From assembly GCF_000003815.2 (NCBI RefSeq), contig NC_049990.1:673395-737394 (forward strand): a stretch of DNA of 64,000 nt. The letters run 5' to 3'. Under the pieces are notes generated by a model, which saw only the letters and a program-made list of their open reading frames with translations, made no database searches and was not told where the DNA came from. Position 1 is the stretch's first letter. Each line of letters starts with the position of its first letter. The translations under genes were made by a program, and so were the position numbers. Shown here in pieces: positions 11,634-22,499 of this stretch. The DNA comes from Branchiostoma floridae (lineage: Eukaryota > Chordata > Leptocardii > Amphioxiformes > Branchiostomatidae).

Positions 11634-14600
11634 ATGTGGAAAAAGCTGCGACACGTGCTGATCTTTCTTCTCGTCCTCCTCAATGAGTCCAACATGTCAG
11701 AAGCTTGGTGTGGTAGAGACTCTCTTACTTGCCGACCAGACCAACCGGGATGTTGGAACAAGCGTAATTTCACCAGCATCCCTCAGAATATTGAACATGG
11801 CGAGCTCAAATCTTTATCTTTGCAACATAACTTGATGACAAAGATTCAGCCCGATGCATTTGTTAAGCTGAGCAGCATAAGGAAGTTGGACCTGTTGTCC
11901 AACCATATAACAAATATACCGGCAGGTACATTTGCACCGCTATGCTATCTCCATTCTTTGTGCTTGTCCCGCAACAGGATAGCAATGATTCAGAATGGCA
12001 CATTTGCAGGTCTACGCCGGCTAAAAAAGTTAATCATGGCCCATAACAGGATAACAAGGATTGAATCTGGTGCGTTTGCAGAGTTACCCCAGCTCTCGGA
12101 GATCAACCTGTCATTCAATCAGATAACAACGATTGAGGCAGGTACATTTGCAGACCTACCACGTCTCTTAAAGTTATCGATGAAAAACAACAAGATAGCT
12201 AAGATCGATCCTGGTGTGTTTGCAGAGTTACCATGGCTACAAATGCTGATCCTATCCTCCAACCAGATAACAATGATTCGAACTGGCACATTTGCAGACC
12301 TACCCATCCTCATAAACTTGTATCTGGAGTCCAATCAGATAACAAAGATTCAGCCCTGTGCATTTGTAAATCTACCCCAGCTACAGGTTAAACTAGATAA
12401 CGAGCGCGAGCATATGCTGGAAGGATCGATTTGTGAAGAACGAACCATATCAACACTGTCTGTTGATATCCAAACCTCCTTCCAGTCATCTTTAGTTTCA
12501 ACGTCTTCTCTGTTTGGCAGCACAGAAATCAATGCTGGTCCAACAGCACGACCTAAAGGCTTCACATCTGCCACACAGTCCTCGTTTGGTCCTTCACAAA
12601 GTGCTAACAACAGTTACAATGGAACCGTCACCTCTCGCTATCACTGGTACTTCAAGCGCGATTTTGGTTCAACTGCAAGTTCTGCAGGCAATAAAAGCCA
12701 AGCTAGAGCAACACCACCTTCCCTCCTTGCAATTACACCAGACAAACCAGAAATCCGCAGTTCTCATGAATTATCTGCCAATTTACCCAACGCTGTTCTC
12801 ATTGCCTCAATCTGTGGTTCAATAGCTGGCATTGTCCTGATTGGCAGCATCATTCTCACTATCTGGTGCAAGAGGAGGACCAGCCATCCTCCTCTAGGAC
12901 TAAATCCCAATGTTGTTAGTACCAACACTAGCACAACGGTTTCTGTAATGACAAGTGGCCAGAATGAAAATGAAAACAAGGATCATGATCAGACAGGGCA
13001 GGGCCAGTCTCAGGCTAACGCCAGATCTTTGAAGGTTGAAAACCTGCCACAAAACGTGCTAGCTGCCTTAAAGCCAAACCCTCTGTACGCAGGTGTGGGA
13101 ACACTATCAACATCTGCCAGTGGTCATGATCACCAGTATGAAGATATAGACAACCAACACAATCAGAAAAGGCAGGGTCAGTCTAAGGCCATCACTGAAT
13201 CCAACACAAACACCACAGCTGCTGTAGTGGCCAGTGGTCATGATCACCAGTATGAAGATATAGACAAACAACACAATCATGCAACGCAGGGTCAGTCTAA
13301 GGCTATCAGTGAATCCAACAAAAACACCACAGCAGCTGTAATGACCAGTGGTCATGATCACCAGTATGAAGATATAGACAAACAACACAATCAGACAGGG
13401 AAGGCCCAGTCTCAGGCCATCACAGAATCCAACAAAAACACCACAGCTGCTGTAGTGGCCAGTGGTCATGATCACCAGTATGAAGATATAGACAAACAAC
13501 ACAATCAGACAAGGCAGGGCCAGTCTCAGGCCATCACAGAATCCAACACAAACACCACAGCTGCTGTAATGACCAGTGGTCTTGATCACCAGTATGAAGA
13601 TATAGACAAACAACACAATCAGACAAGGCAGGGCCAGTCTAAGGCCATCACAGAATCCACCAAAAACACCACAGCTAGTGTAGTGGCCAGTATTCATGAT
13701 CACCAGTATGAAGATATAGACAAACAACACAATGAGACAAGGCAGGGTCAATCTACGGCCATCACAGAATCCACCAAAAACACCACAGCTAGTGTAGTGG
13801 CCAGTGTTCATGATCACCAGTATGAAGATATAGACAAACAACACAATCAGACAAGGCAGGGCCAGTCTCAGGCCATCACTGAATCCAACACAAACACCAT
13901 AGCAACTATAGAGGCCAGCGGTCATGATCACCAGTATGAAGATATAGACAAACAACGCAATCAGACAGAGAAGAGCCAGTCTCAGGCCATCACAGAATCC
14001 AACACAAACACCACAGCTGCTGTAATGACCAGTGGTCTTGATCAACAGTATGAAGATATGGCCCCTCAACACAATCAGACAGGGCGGGGCCAGTCTCAGG
14101 CCATCAATAAAACCAACACAAACCCCAAAGCTACAGTAGTGACCAAGGGTCATAATCACCAGTATAAAAACATGGACAGCCAGACAGGGCAGGATAATCC
14201 CCAGGCCATCACTAACTCCTTTGATGCTAGAAATCTATCATATGGCTCAGGGCCGACTGCCTCACACCTTCACTCCTTGTACAACTTGAGGGCCAACTCG
14301 GGCACCACAGCTGCTATAGTAACTAGTGGTCATGACAAGACAGGGCAGGGCCAGTCTCAGGCCGTCACTAACTCCTTTGATGCTAGAAATCTATCTTATG
14401 GCACAGGGCCTACTGCCTCACAGCTTAATTCCTTGTACAACGTTGAGCGCCAGTATCAGGCCATCATTAAATCCAACTCGGGCACAGCAGCTGCTGTAGG
14501 AACCAGTGGTCATGATCAGACTGGGCAGTGCCAGTATCAGGCCGTCATTGAAACTAACACTAAGACCACAGCTACTACAGTGACCAGTAGCAATGATAGA

Positions 14601-14990
14601 CATCATCAATGTATGGCCCCCCATCCCCAAAACAATCAGGCAGATCTGGTTCAGTCTCAGGCCATCACTCAATCCAACCCAAACACCACAGCTGCTGTAG
14701 TGGCCAGTGGTCATGATCAGACAGGGCAGGGCCAGTCTCAGGCCATCCCTGAATCCAACCCAAACACCACAGCTGCTGTAGTGACCAGTGGTCATGATCA
14801 GACAGAGCAAGGCCAGTCTCAGGTCATCACTGACTCATCTGATGCGGGGTCGTGTGGCGTGACGGCAGGTTGTTTGGCCCAGAACCCAGAGGTCCCGGGT
14901 TCAAATCCACAAGGAAATTTGGACGACGTCTCTCCCTTCAATAATGTTGAAATAAGTACCTATCTACGTCTCAGGCAGTCCCTCGAATAG
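11634..14990 (+). CDS. LRR2: single-exon LRR transmembrane receptor with a tandem phosphotyrosine-motif tail
   Basis: 1118 residues. Signal peptide about 1-22 (MWKKLRHVLIFLLVLLNESN). A cysteine-containing LRR N-cap (about 26-45) is followed by eight 24-residue LRRs (LxLxxNxIxxIxxGTFAxL type, about 58-245), a short C-cap with SICEE, a Ser/Thr-rich stalk, and a transmembrane helix at about 386-411 ending at CKRR. The tail holds NPLY (an NPxY-type motif), then eight QYEDI units at 38-residue spacing, one YEDM, one YKNM, units with LSYGTGPTAS and NSLY, and SGHDQTGQGQ repeats. The C-terminus is partly coded by a tRNA-like sequence (14848-14908). No TIR, kinase or death domain, so any signalling must go through partners. 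The family is not one I can name; the architecture is seen, the scaffold role inferred. Confidence 0.9.
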   Translation: MWKKLRHVLIFLLVLLNESNMSEAWCGRDSLTCRPDQPGCWNKRNFTSIPQNIEHGELKSLSLQHNLMTKIQPDAFVKLSSIRKLDLLSNHITNIPAGTFAPLCYLHSLCLSRNRIAMIQNGTFAGLRRLKKLIMAHNRITRIESGAFAELPQLSEINLSFNQITTIEAGTFADLPRLLKLSMKNNKIAKIDPGVFAELPWLQMLILSSNQITMIRTGTFADLPILINLYLESNQITKIQPCAFVNLPQLQVKLDNEREHMLEGSICEERTISTLSVDIQTSFQSSLVSTSSLFGSTEINAGPTARPKGFTSATQSSFGPSQSANNSYNGTVTSRYHWYFKRDFGSTASSAGNKSQARATPPSLLAITPDKPEIRSSHELSANLPNAVLIASICGSIAGIVLIGSIILTIWCKRRTSHPPLGLNPNVVSTNTSTTVSVMTSGQNENENKDHDQTGQGQSQANARSLKVENLPQNVLAALKPNPLYAGVGTLSTSASGHDHQYEDIDNQHNQKRQGQSKAITESNTNTTAAVVASGHDHQYEDIDKQHNHATQGQSKAISESNKNTTAAVMTSGHDHQYEDIDKQHNQTGKAQSQAITESNKNTTAAVVASGHDHQYEDIDKQHNQTRQGQSQAITESNTNTTAAVMTSGLDHQYEDIDKQHNQTRQGQSKAITESTKNTTASVVASIHDHQYEDIDKQHNETRQGQSTAITESTKNTTASVVASVHDHQYEDIDKQHNQTRQGQSQAITESNTNTIATIEASGHDHQYEDIDKQRNQTEKSQSQAITESNTNTTAAVMTSGLDQQYEDMAPQHNQTGRGQSQAINKTNTNPKATVVTKGHNHQYKNMDSQTGQDNPQAITNSFDARNLSYGSGPTASHLHSLYNLRANSGTTAAIVTSGHDKTGQGQSQAVTNSFDARNLSYGTGPTASQLNSLYNVERQYQAIIKSNSGTAAAVGTSGHDQTGQCQYQAVIETNTKTTATTVTSSNDRHHQCMAPHPQNNQADLVQSQAITQSNPNTTAAVVASGHDQTGQGQSQAIPESNPNTTAAVVTSGHDQTEQGQSQVITDSSDAGSCGVTAGCLAQNPEVPGSNPQGNLDDVSPFNNVEISTYLRLRQSLE
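13110..14190 (+). repeat. 114-bp coding repeat array of tyrosine motifs in LRR2
   Basis: Ten units of about 114 bp (38 codons), first two starting at 13122 and 13236. Each has HDHQYEDID or a variant, then QHNQT, GQSQAI and NTNTTA. Tyrosine contexts in order: YEDI eight times, YEDM, YKNM. YEDI is close to the pYEEI ligand preferred by Src-family SH2 domains, YxxM fits PI3K p85 SH2, and YxN fits GRB2 SH2; these are known preferences, and binding here is inferred. Confidence 0.88.
14848..14908 (+). other. tRNA-like sequence (A box and B box) within the coding end of LRR2
   Basis: The tRNA-like stretch begins ggtcgtg. An A-box-like TGGCGTGACGG starts at 14855 and a perfect pol III B box GGTTCAAATCC lies at 14898-14908. 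The 43-bp A-to-B spacing is tRNA-like. It is translated as part of the LRR2 C-terminus (GCLAQNPEVPGSNP). Homologues lie at 28773-28833 and 48783-48843. It resembles the head of a tRNA-derived SINE recruited into an exon. Confidence 0.65.
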
Positions 14991-15196
14991 GACGAAAAGT
15001 CCCGTGTTTGAAGAGAGCCACACATAGAGCACGTCACAAAAACCTCCTCACTAATCGAACATAGAAGACAAGAATACCACTCCACGAAGGCACTGTATGT
15101 GGCCTCGTACACCAATGAATTTCCTGGCTCTATGATATATTTCCAAACTCTCAATTTGAAATTTAAGAGGAAAAAGACAGCTGGGAAGACAACCTG

Positions 15197-15401
15197 CAAG
15201 TTTTCTTTTACACATTGTCTACCAGTTAATCTCACCTTAGCTGACGTTTCGATGCCTGTTAGACATCTTCCTCAGAGCCAATACCTGGAGTTCTGCTTCT
15301 CGTCACCCCAAAAGAAGCAGAACTTCAGTTAGAAGCTCTGAGGAAGTTGTATGACATCAGCTTAGGTTAGATTAACTGGCTGTGTACAAGAAAACTCATA
15401 T
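15197..15401. repeat. ~205-bp foldback element (copy in cassette 2)
   Basis: The left arm (gcaagttttcttttacac ... ccagttaatctcaccttagc) is the imperfect reverse complement of the right arm (gcttaggttagattaactgg ... acaagaaaactcat), with an inner pair catcttcctcagagc / gctctgaggaag. Copies at about 29124-29322 and 49134-49331. MITE or foldback class unknown. Confidence 0.75.
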
Positions 15402-16042
15402 ATCTTGTTAGAAAGTAGTCGGTTTGTTGTTTGGTTGGTTGGTTGGATTCAAAGTGTTCTAATTCGTTGTTGTGGGACACCAGGAGGACGCTAGATGATA
15501 CTTTTAAGCTGCTTATGTGGTAGTAATGTTTTTGAGATACTATTTAGCTCCTAACGGGGCTGATATTCACAAAGTTTAGAAAGTATACGTACAAGGAATC
15601 CATTGGCTTTAGATCCTGCAATGTTAGTAATACATTGGATAGAGATTTACGAGTGGTTGGCAAACATCTATACAGAGACCAAACATGGATTCAAATAAGC
15701 CTGGCATAGTATCAAAACTCCAATGTGAAAAAAAAAACTGTACATTTTTAGTCTCAAACAATCTGGATGGGCAGCATTATCCATTATGTAGAATGATAGT
15801 CGGACAACAGGTACTGATACTTTGAAACTGCTTAAAGAAAAATAGATTACAGTCACACCCTACAAAGGTAAAATGTTAAGCTCGGAGAAATTTCCACAGT
15901 GCCTTGCCTACTTGGCGAGAATGTGTTGTTTGAGGGCTTACACTTATGGCAGGATAACTGCGACTAAAAGTTTAGCGTACGAACCTCTCTGTGTAGCTGT
16001 CGCTAATCAGCAACAAGAGAGTTTTGTCATTCTCGGTGCTGA

Positions 16043-16162
16043 TGGGCAATTTAAGTATGGACAATTTAAGTATGGGCAATTTAAGTATGGACAATTTAAG
16101 TATGGGCAATTTAAGTATGGACAATTTAAGTATGGACAATTTAAGTATGGACAATTTAAGTT
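16043..16162. repeat. 15-bp tandem repeat (8 units)
   Basis: Unit caatttaagtatggr repeated about eight times. The paralogous spacers near 2270, 30263 and 50078 have a single unit, so this is an expansion private to this copy. Confidence 0.88.
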
Positions 16163-17805
16163 TGAACATCTAAAAGTACTACAGAAGCCGTGGGAGTTGA
16201 AAGTTACCAATCAGCTATATCTTAATGGTCGTTATCACCGCTGGATCTTTCTGATTGGAAGTGAGCTTTACACCTGAGTAATGCCGGCAGTATTTTGTTC
16301 TTGTTTTCTTTGTGATATTGTAAAGATAGTGGTCATAACTATTTCTTGAATTATTCACTTTAATTGTATGACTTGTTTGTACAGATGAATTTTGATTTCA
16401 TATATGAGAAGACAAAAAACGATTTGTTGCAGTGGCCGGCTTTGAATGTGTTAATAGAATTGACGTTACAAAATATGTTTGCAAGATCCCACTATCGCGC
16501 GACTTTCTTTAATGACAAAAAATGGAATCTATTAAGCATATCATTTAATTGCATATTAATTGCATACTATTCTATAGAATGATCTAATAGTATGATAACA
16601 GCATTTTGTTACCACGATACTTTTACTCCAAGACAACTTCACCAACCTGTAAATTTGGTTTCTTTAGGCCATGCTGACTCGATTGTTTGGATAGCATCGA
16701 TCCTCCGTGAACCCCAAAACTGAGGCTGAAGTGAAAGCACAAAAATTACCTGAATTCTGAAATCTAAGTAATCAGGAAAGTTGAACGAATGACTGAACAG
16801 AGCATGATATACCGTACAAAAAATCTTCTTTTTCGTTCTTTCGCATCTTCTTTGACTTTGGAAATGACTTTGGAATTCTCTGACATTAGCATCCGTTTTC
16901 AAATATATTTTTGTTTGCAATTTACTGTTGGCACATATACATGTGCCCATCTTGCAGCTGTTTATGTGGAAATGGATCAAATCTGGTGGTGTTTATGTCA
17001 TGAATATCCATATAATTTGATCAACATGGTCTTACGTTTTTTGAAGAACGGTAATTAAAGCGATAATGTGATGAGACAATTGAAGAGACATACACAAGAC
17101 AAGCTGAAGACAAAGACAAAGATGAAGTATATGTCATTATAGTAAGGGTTATACCAGAAAGGTTAAACTCGTTATCGAGTGCTTAATCATAACTTACAGT
17201 AAAAGAACGTTTTTATTAGTTTTAGAAGAACTACATGTTCTTCAATGACTTCTGTGAAATGAGCGTAGAAAAATAAAATGCAAGAAAAAGTACAGATTCG
17301 ACAGCTTGTCTTTAAGTCATTTTATGCGGTTGCAAGTGGAACAAACTTAATGTCTTGACATTCTTTCACAACGCGTCCAGTCAACCCTTATTCTCACAAG
17401 CAATCTACCGAACACTAAAACTTGAAAGCAGAAAAACTGTAAAAAAAAGGATGACGGGGGATCCGGGAGGGGACATATAGGTTATCTGAGACGTTCCTGC
17501 AGTCACGTGTCCCTGATGCCATGTGGTGAAAATGCTGAACAATAGACAATTTGTATGCCCCTAGTTTTAAGTGTAAGTCGTGTAAAGTCTTATTCTTTAG
17601 TCATATAAGGTAGTAGTCATATAAAACACCTTTCCTTACATTGAAACTTATTCTTGTGCAATACGCTTTGACCTGACTTGTATTTTGAAACATTCCCCAT
17701 GTTAAAAATTATTCCCATCATCATTATTATTGTTGATATCATTTGAATGGCCAGCTTCAGACAATCAGCCCCGCCCTGTAGGTAAGACTAATCCCGGGTT
17801 GTTTA

Positions 17806-18031
17806 TACCCCAGTCACATTTGGCGAAAATCGATCGGACGACGATTCTGCGGCAATCGCCTCGCTTATAATTATAAGTTTATTGCACAACGATTGTACAA
17901 GGTACAAAGTATGGCTTATATGTGACAGGGACGGTTTTCAGGTGGAAAATACGCGCAACCCTCTGTCGATCTTAAATATGGCCGATCTTCCATCGATACG
18001 CCAGAAGATCGGGGATAATGTGACAGGGGTA
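17806..18031. mobile_element. PIF/Harbinger-like MITE, copy 1
   Basis: About 15-bp terminal inverted repeats (TACCCCAGTCACATT / TACCCCTGTCACATT) flanked by TTA on both sides (17803-17805 and 18032-18034). A TWA target duplication is typical of PIF/Harbinger elements. No transposase. An almost identical copy is at 32197-32422 at the same junction. Confidence 0.65.
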
Positions 18032-18035
18032 TTAC

Positions 18036-18253
18036 TGCAGCTGAGCTTTCTTCAGATGGTGGGGATTCTGAGGCAAGGAATACGGTTGGAGAGGCCACCG
18101 GGATGTCCAGAGGACCCGTACCGACTGATGAGGTCGTGTTGGCGCGACGTTCCAGATACCAGACCGACTCCGGAAGGGATAGAAGAGAGGCTGCTGCAAC
18201 TGAGACGTGCACTGCTTCCACATGACGTCATTGAAATGGAGACTGTGGTGTAG
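18036..18253 (+). pseudogene. RTK type-B fragment (kinase end) beside the MITE
   Basis: Matches the last ~72 codons of the RTKs from the QLSFLQMVGI region to the terminal ETVV and TAG 18251-18253, without internal stops. All upstream kinase sequence is missing. An open frame from 17882 exists only because the MITE happens to read through. One change is EDPYRL for EDLYRL. The 3' flank is type B. Not a functional kinase. Confidence 0.85.
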
Positions 18254-19909
18254 TTTGTCTCGCTCTAGAACACAAGCATGGAAATGATTTACAACTTGTG
18301 TTAGATTTTAATTGATATGTTTTAAAGGCATGTAACGTTTTTGCAGAATCTTATTTTGTGTGCCTAGTACTAATTCAAAGAGTAACCAGTGTTGTGTTGA
18401 TGCGATGGTTTTCGTTTTAACTGAAAACATCTTAATTTACTTGTACCAATGTCGACAGTAACAACTGTTGCCTTGATGTTATGATTTGAGTGTTAAAACA
18501 GAGCTGTACACATCTTATTAACTAAACAAGGTGAATAAAATATGTAAAGAGTACTAGTCATTCGTAACACGATATCCCAACAAACTATACGATATAACGT
18601 AACACACCTTTCTAGCTTACTTCTGTATTGCGTTCAATGTTAATTTGGTACTTGGTCATTTCAATTAATTACATGAACTTACAAAACAAAAAGCATCAAA
18701 TCGAAAGCTATTTATACACGCATATGATAACCAGATGACGAGATGTTTAGATTATCAAAGCCCACTTTTGACTGTACATGTGCCCATATCCATGTGTGAA
18801 TAAAAGGCTATGAGATGACAGGTGTTGTTTTTTTCAATCCTTTCTCGTGCCTTTATCTTCTCTATCCGTTTGGCCACCAAGTTGCAAGATATGAAGCAAA
18901 ATTTCTATGTAACAAATCCAAGATTCTTAGATGAGGTTTTTAAGATGTAAATAGGTGCGGATTAGTTTCTGGCGTATTAGTCGGAGTCTTTGAAAACATG
19001 TAATAGGAATCAAGTTCCAAAATGTAAACGGATTGATGTAACGGGTCAAGCATACAGTGTTCTTCTTGGTTGATAATTCCTGACAATGAATATATGATAA
19101 TAACGAAGCCAAAACATTCCTGCATAGCAAAGATTTTCCTGACCGTTTTCAAGATTGGTATATCCAAACTACCCAGCATATCTGCTTTGGTGACGTTTCA
19201 TGACCTACACAAAGGAGGAATCATTCTACAAAATTCTCCCCGAGTGTTTTTCTGCTTTCTATTGTTCTAATGACGTTTTATACTGAAAGTTCATCTGCGT
19301 TGTTAGAAGTCATTCTTGAAATAGTTGAACTGTAATTTCCAACACTAAAATTGGACTCACCCAACTTTTCGACTGAACAGCATCAGTCTTTGTCAAGGAA
19401 TGAACAATCCACTGCTGTAGTGACGTCACGTTATGCAGATAGAACACGTGACTCAGTAAGCAGTGGATTATAGGTTGCAGGAAGTCTATGGCACCCACCG
19501 TGTTGGAAATTACAGTTCAACTATTTCAAGAACGTTATATACTGGTGAACCTCTAATTTCCAAGCAGAGGTCAGAATCCGGCCCATTCTAAGCTCTGTAG
19601 ATGCATTTTTGCAAAATATCTAGCACGCCTTTCCAGTATTGCACCTTTTTAACACCCAGTAGGATTGCGCTTTTAAAGAAAAGTGCAGCCCCAGATGAAA
19701 TGCGAGGTAGACGTTGCTTTAGCTTAAAGACGCAGATAATGAGCTATTTCTTTACATTTGCCAGAGATAAGTGACACCCGATACGGTGCTGTTGTACGCA
19801 ATGACCCTGAACTTCCCGCGTCGAGAAGAACGAGGAAGCGGAGTGAGAACCCGTGTCGTTACCTCTGGGGTCTGTTTTCGACACCAAAGGTACAAGTGGA
19901 GGCAAAATT
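18254..19909. other. RTK-to-RTK spacer, copy 2
   Basis: Non-coding, homologous to 4282-5994. It holds the type-B 3' flank, the 216-bp foldback element and the 5' flank of RTK-A2. Confidence 0.75.
19315..19530. repeat. 216-bp foldback element (copy 2)
   Basis: The outer inverted arms match without the mismatch seen in copy 1. TGACGTCA at 19421-19428, followed by the conserved CACGTGACTCA motif. Confidence 0.8.
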
Positions 19910-20990
19910 ATGGCAGGAACTGTTCAGGTGTTGCTTGTTGTGGGTTTCTGGGTTGTTTCTGTCAACCTCCTTTGTTCTGCTTGGGCCCAGGAGTTCAGCT
20001 TTTCCGTACCAGAAAACGTCACTGTTGGGGAGACCATTTTCAGCCTGCTAGGGACCCGGGCTGGAGAAAAAGCGGAACTTCCGTGTGCCAAAATGGAGGG
20101 AGATCCGTACGGCCGCTTTAATGTGACGAAGAACTGCACTATTGTGGTCGCCAATCCCCTGGACTGGTCAGTACAGTCGGCATATCTACTGACCATCCGC
20201 AGTGGAGTCCACAACACGAGAGTTAAAGGTGGGTTTACACCTGCGTATATTTTCATGCCGCATGAGTTCCGTTTTGACATTTTTCGACATTTTGACTAAT
20301 TTCTTCAATACGCGGCCGCACGCACAAGTCGCACCTCTATCGCATCTGAATCGTCTTTAGAAAGTTTCACGTACGCAGGCAAACGAAAATATACGCACAG
20401 TTCGTCTGATAGTTTTGGACATGCACAAAACTATCATTCGTACGCAGTTTGGTGCCCAAAACGTTATGGATGCGCAATACAGTGGTCCCACGTCGGTCGA
20501 TTGCGCTATGAAGACGCTACATGTTTGCGCTTTACACGCAGTAATACGCGGAAATCGCGGTAATGCGAGTACATAGCGTTCTTACAGCGCAGACACAACG
20601 CACCATGAGCGACCGTATAACGAATGCACACATAGATCACGATTTAGTACCGTGCGTTCTGCGATCGCTTTGCGCATACTACGCGTACTAATAGCGTGAT
20701 CGACGCACACTCCAGATTTGGAATAAATACGAAGGTGCATCTGACTCCAGACAAAAAAAATCATCTCAAGATGTATATAACTTTATTGCAGGATTCAGGG
20801 GATTCTGAGGCAAGGAATACGGTTGGAGAAGCCACCGGGATATCCAGAGGACCTGTACCGACTGATGAGGTCGTGTTGGCTCGACGTTCCAGATACCAGA
20901 CCGACTCCGGAAGGGATAGAAGAGAGGCTGCTGCAAATGAGACGTGCACTGCTTCCACATGACGTCATTGAAATGGAGACTGTGGTGTAG
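19910..20990 (+). pseudogene. RTK-A2: gutted receptor tyrosine kinase pseudogene
   Basis: The start at 19910 and the first ~106 codons (signal peptide, cadherin-like region) are open and close to A1. After gagttaa at about 20227 the homology stops and about 570 bp of unrelated DNA follows. RTK homology returns near 20798 with the last ~65 codons up to TAG 20988-20990. The EGF, Ig, transmembrane and catalytic regions are all missing. The type-A 3' flank identifies it as the cassette-2 counterpart of A1 and A3. The N-terminal frame ends in the inserted DNA at 20299, so at most a short secreted fragment could be made. Confidence 0.9.
20228..20797. mobile_element. Insertion replacing the body of RTK-A2, possibly transposon-derived
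   Basis: Unrelated to RTK sequence. It begins aggtgggtttacacctgcgt, which looks like a transposon terminus, and is full of tacgc/gcgta words. I could not find a matching inverted end, so the element may be truncated. RTK sequence flanking the two sides is not contiguous in intact copies, so deletion accompanied the insertion. Confidence 0.4.
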
Positions 20991-21730
20991 TTTTTCTCGC
21001 TCTTGAGTGTTGTAAAAGAAAATATGAAGCTTTTGTTTGCTATTCTTAGTATTTTTGTAGAATCTTTCTCCGTGTGTTTAGTGCTTGTGTTGATATTTCA
21101 ATCACTGAGTGTTGTTTTGAGGCCATTACTAAGTTTGAATAGAGAGCTAGCTGTACAAAATCTTGCTTGCTTTGCTGTGTACCATTACCTAAAGTAACAG
21201 TTGATGGGTTGCTGTGATGGCTTGAGTATTAAGATGTAGTTATGTGCATGTTAGAATCTTACTTAGTCAATGATAAGCATATGCAAATGTGGAGGGTACT
21301 ATAGATGCTTTGCAAATTGATTTCCCAATTTAAAGAAATATATATAACTTAACACATCATTCCTTCTTCCGTATTACGTTTAAAGTCAATTTGCAGTTTG
21401 AATCCAGTGCTGTGTCTATATTTCACTGATGTTGTAATTAATCGGTGAAGGTATAAGACCGTTCAGTTCTCGTTCTTTATTCTATTAACATGCTTTGAAT
21501 ACTTAGTATAGCTTTGAATACTAGTACTGAACAATAGCCAGTAGTCGACCGTACAAAACGCCTTTCCTTACAGTAAACCCGTGACGGGTGCAATAAACTT
21601 TGATCTGACGTGTATTATAAAACCTGCATCATGATTTTATTTTACATCATGAACATTTATGTTAATATAAAAAGCCTGCTTCAGACAATCAGCCCCGCCC
21701 TGTAGGTAAGACTAATCACGAGTTGTTTAC
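20991..21730. other. RTK type-A 3' flank, cassette 2
   Basis: Homologous to 8858-9540 and 41672-42324. Non-coding. AATAAA near 21595 (gtgcaataaactttgatc). Confidence 0.7.
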
Positions 21731-22190
21731 CACACGCCATTACGGACCAGCTACCGACGGCCGCATCCTGCACAACAACAGCCTGAGCCATTACGGACCA
21801 GCTACCGACGGCCGCACCCTACACAACAACAGCCTGAGCCATCACGGACCAGCTACCGACGGCCGCACCCTACACAACAACAGCCTGAGCCATCACGGAC
21901 CAGCTACCGACGGCCGCACCCTACACAACAACAGCCTGAGCCATCACGGACCAGCTACCGACGGCCGCAACCTACACAACAACAGCCTGAGCCATCACGG
22001 ACCAGCTACCGACGGCCGCACCCTACACAACAACAGCCTGAGCCATCACGGACCAGCTACCGACGGCCGCACCCTACACAACAACAGCCTGAGCTATTAC
22101 GGACCAGCTACCGACGGCCGCACCCTACACAACAACAGCCTGAGCCATCACGGACCAGCTACCGAAGGCCGTACTCAACACAACAACAGC
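21731..22190. repeat. 51-bp minisatellite, array 2 (~9 units)
   Basis: Nine units of the 51-bp repeat, followed by the linker with cagctaaagctgctcttgtg. A further single unit lies at 22378-22412. The reading frame is open only because the unit is 17 codons long. Confidence 0.9.
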
Positions 22191-22499
22191 CTGGGGGATT
22201 CTACACGAGCACCTGACCAGAACGTGCAGCTAAAGCTGCTCTTGTGGCTTGACAGGTATGCTGCTGCCGGTGGATAAACTTTAAGGGTAAATCTGTTATG
22301 TCCACATGTTGTTATAACTTAATTAGGATTGATTTCAGCCCCGCCCTGTAGGTAAGACTAATCCCAGGTTGTTTACCACACGCCATTACGGACCAGCTAC
22401 CGACGGCCGCACTCTACAAGCGCACCATCAGCGGTGCCTGGGGCATTCTACACGAGTTCCTGCCAGCTGAGTGCCAGCTGAAGCTGTTCTCAGTGGCTT
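22191..22499. other. Linker after 51-bp array 2
   Basis: A second leader (cagccccgccctgtaggtaa), one 51-bp unit, one 37-bp-like unit (ggtgcctggggcattctaca) and gctgttctcagtggcttcaa, which precedes a donor-like aaaggtatgt. No gene. Confidence 0.6.

Larger units (their letters stand above)
14991..17805. other. Cassette spacer downstream of LRR2
   Basis: Non-coding. Homologous to 28916-32196 and 48926-51700. It contains a foldback element (15197-15401) and a 15-bp tandem repeat (16043-16162). Apart from these I see no gene. Confidence 0.75.

Noticed and set aside
17882-18253. A 123-residue protein joining novel sequence to the RTK C-terminus (also 32273-32644)
   Set aside because: The N-terminal half is MITE sequence read through by chance; the rest is a truncated kinase end without catalytic residues.
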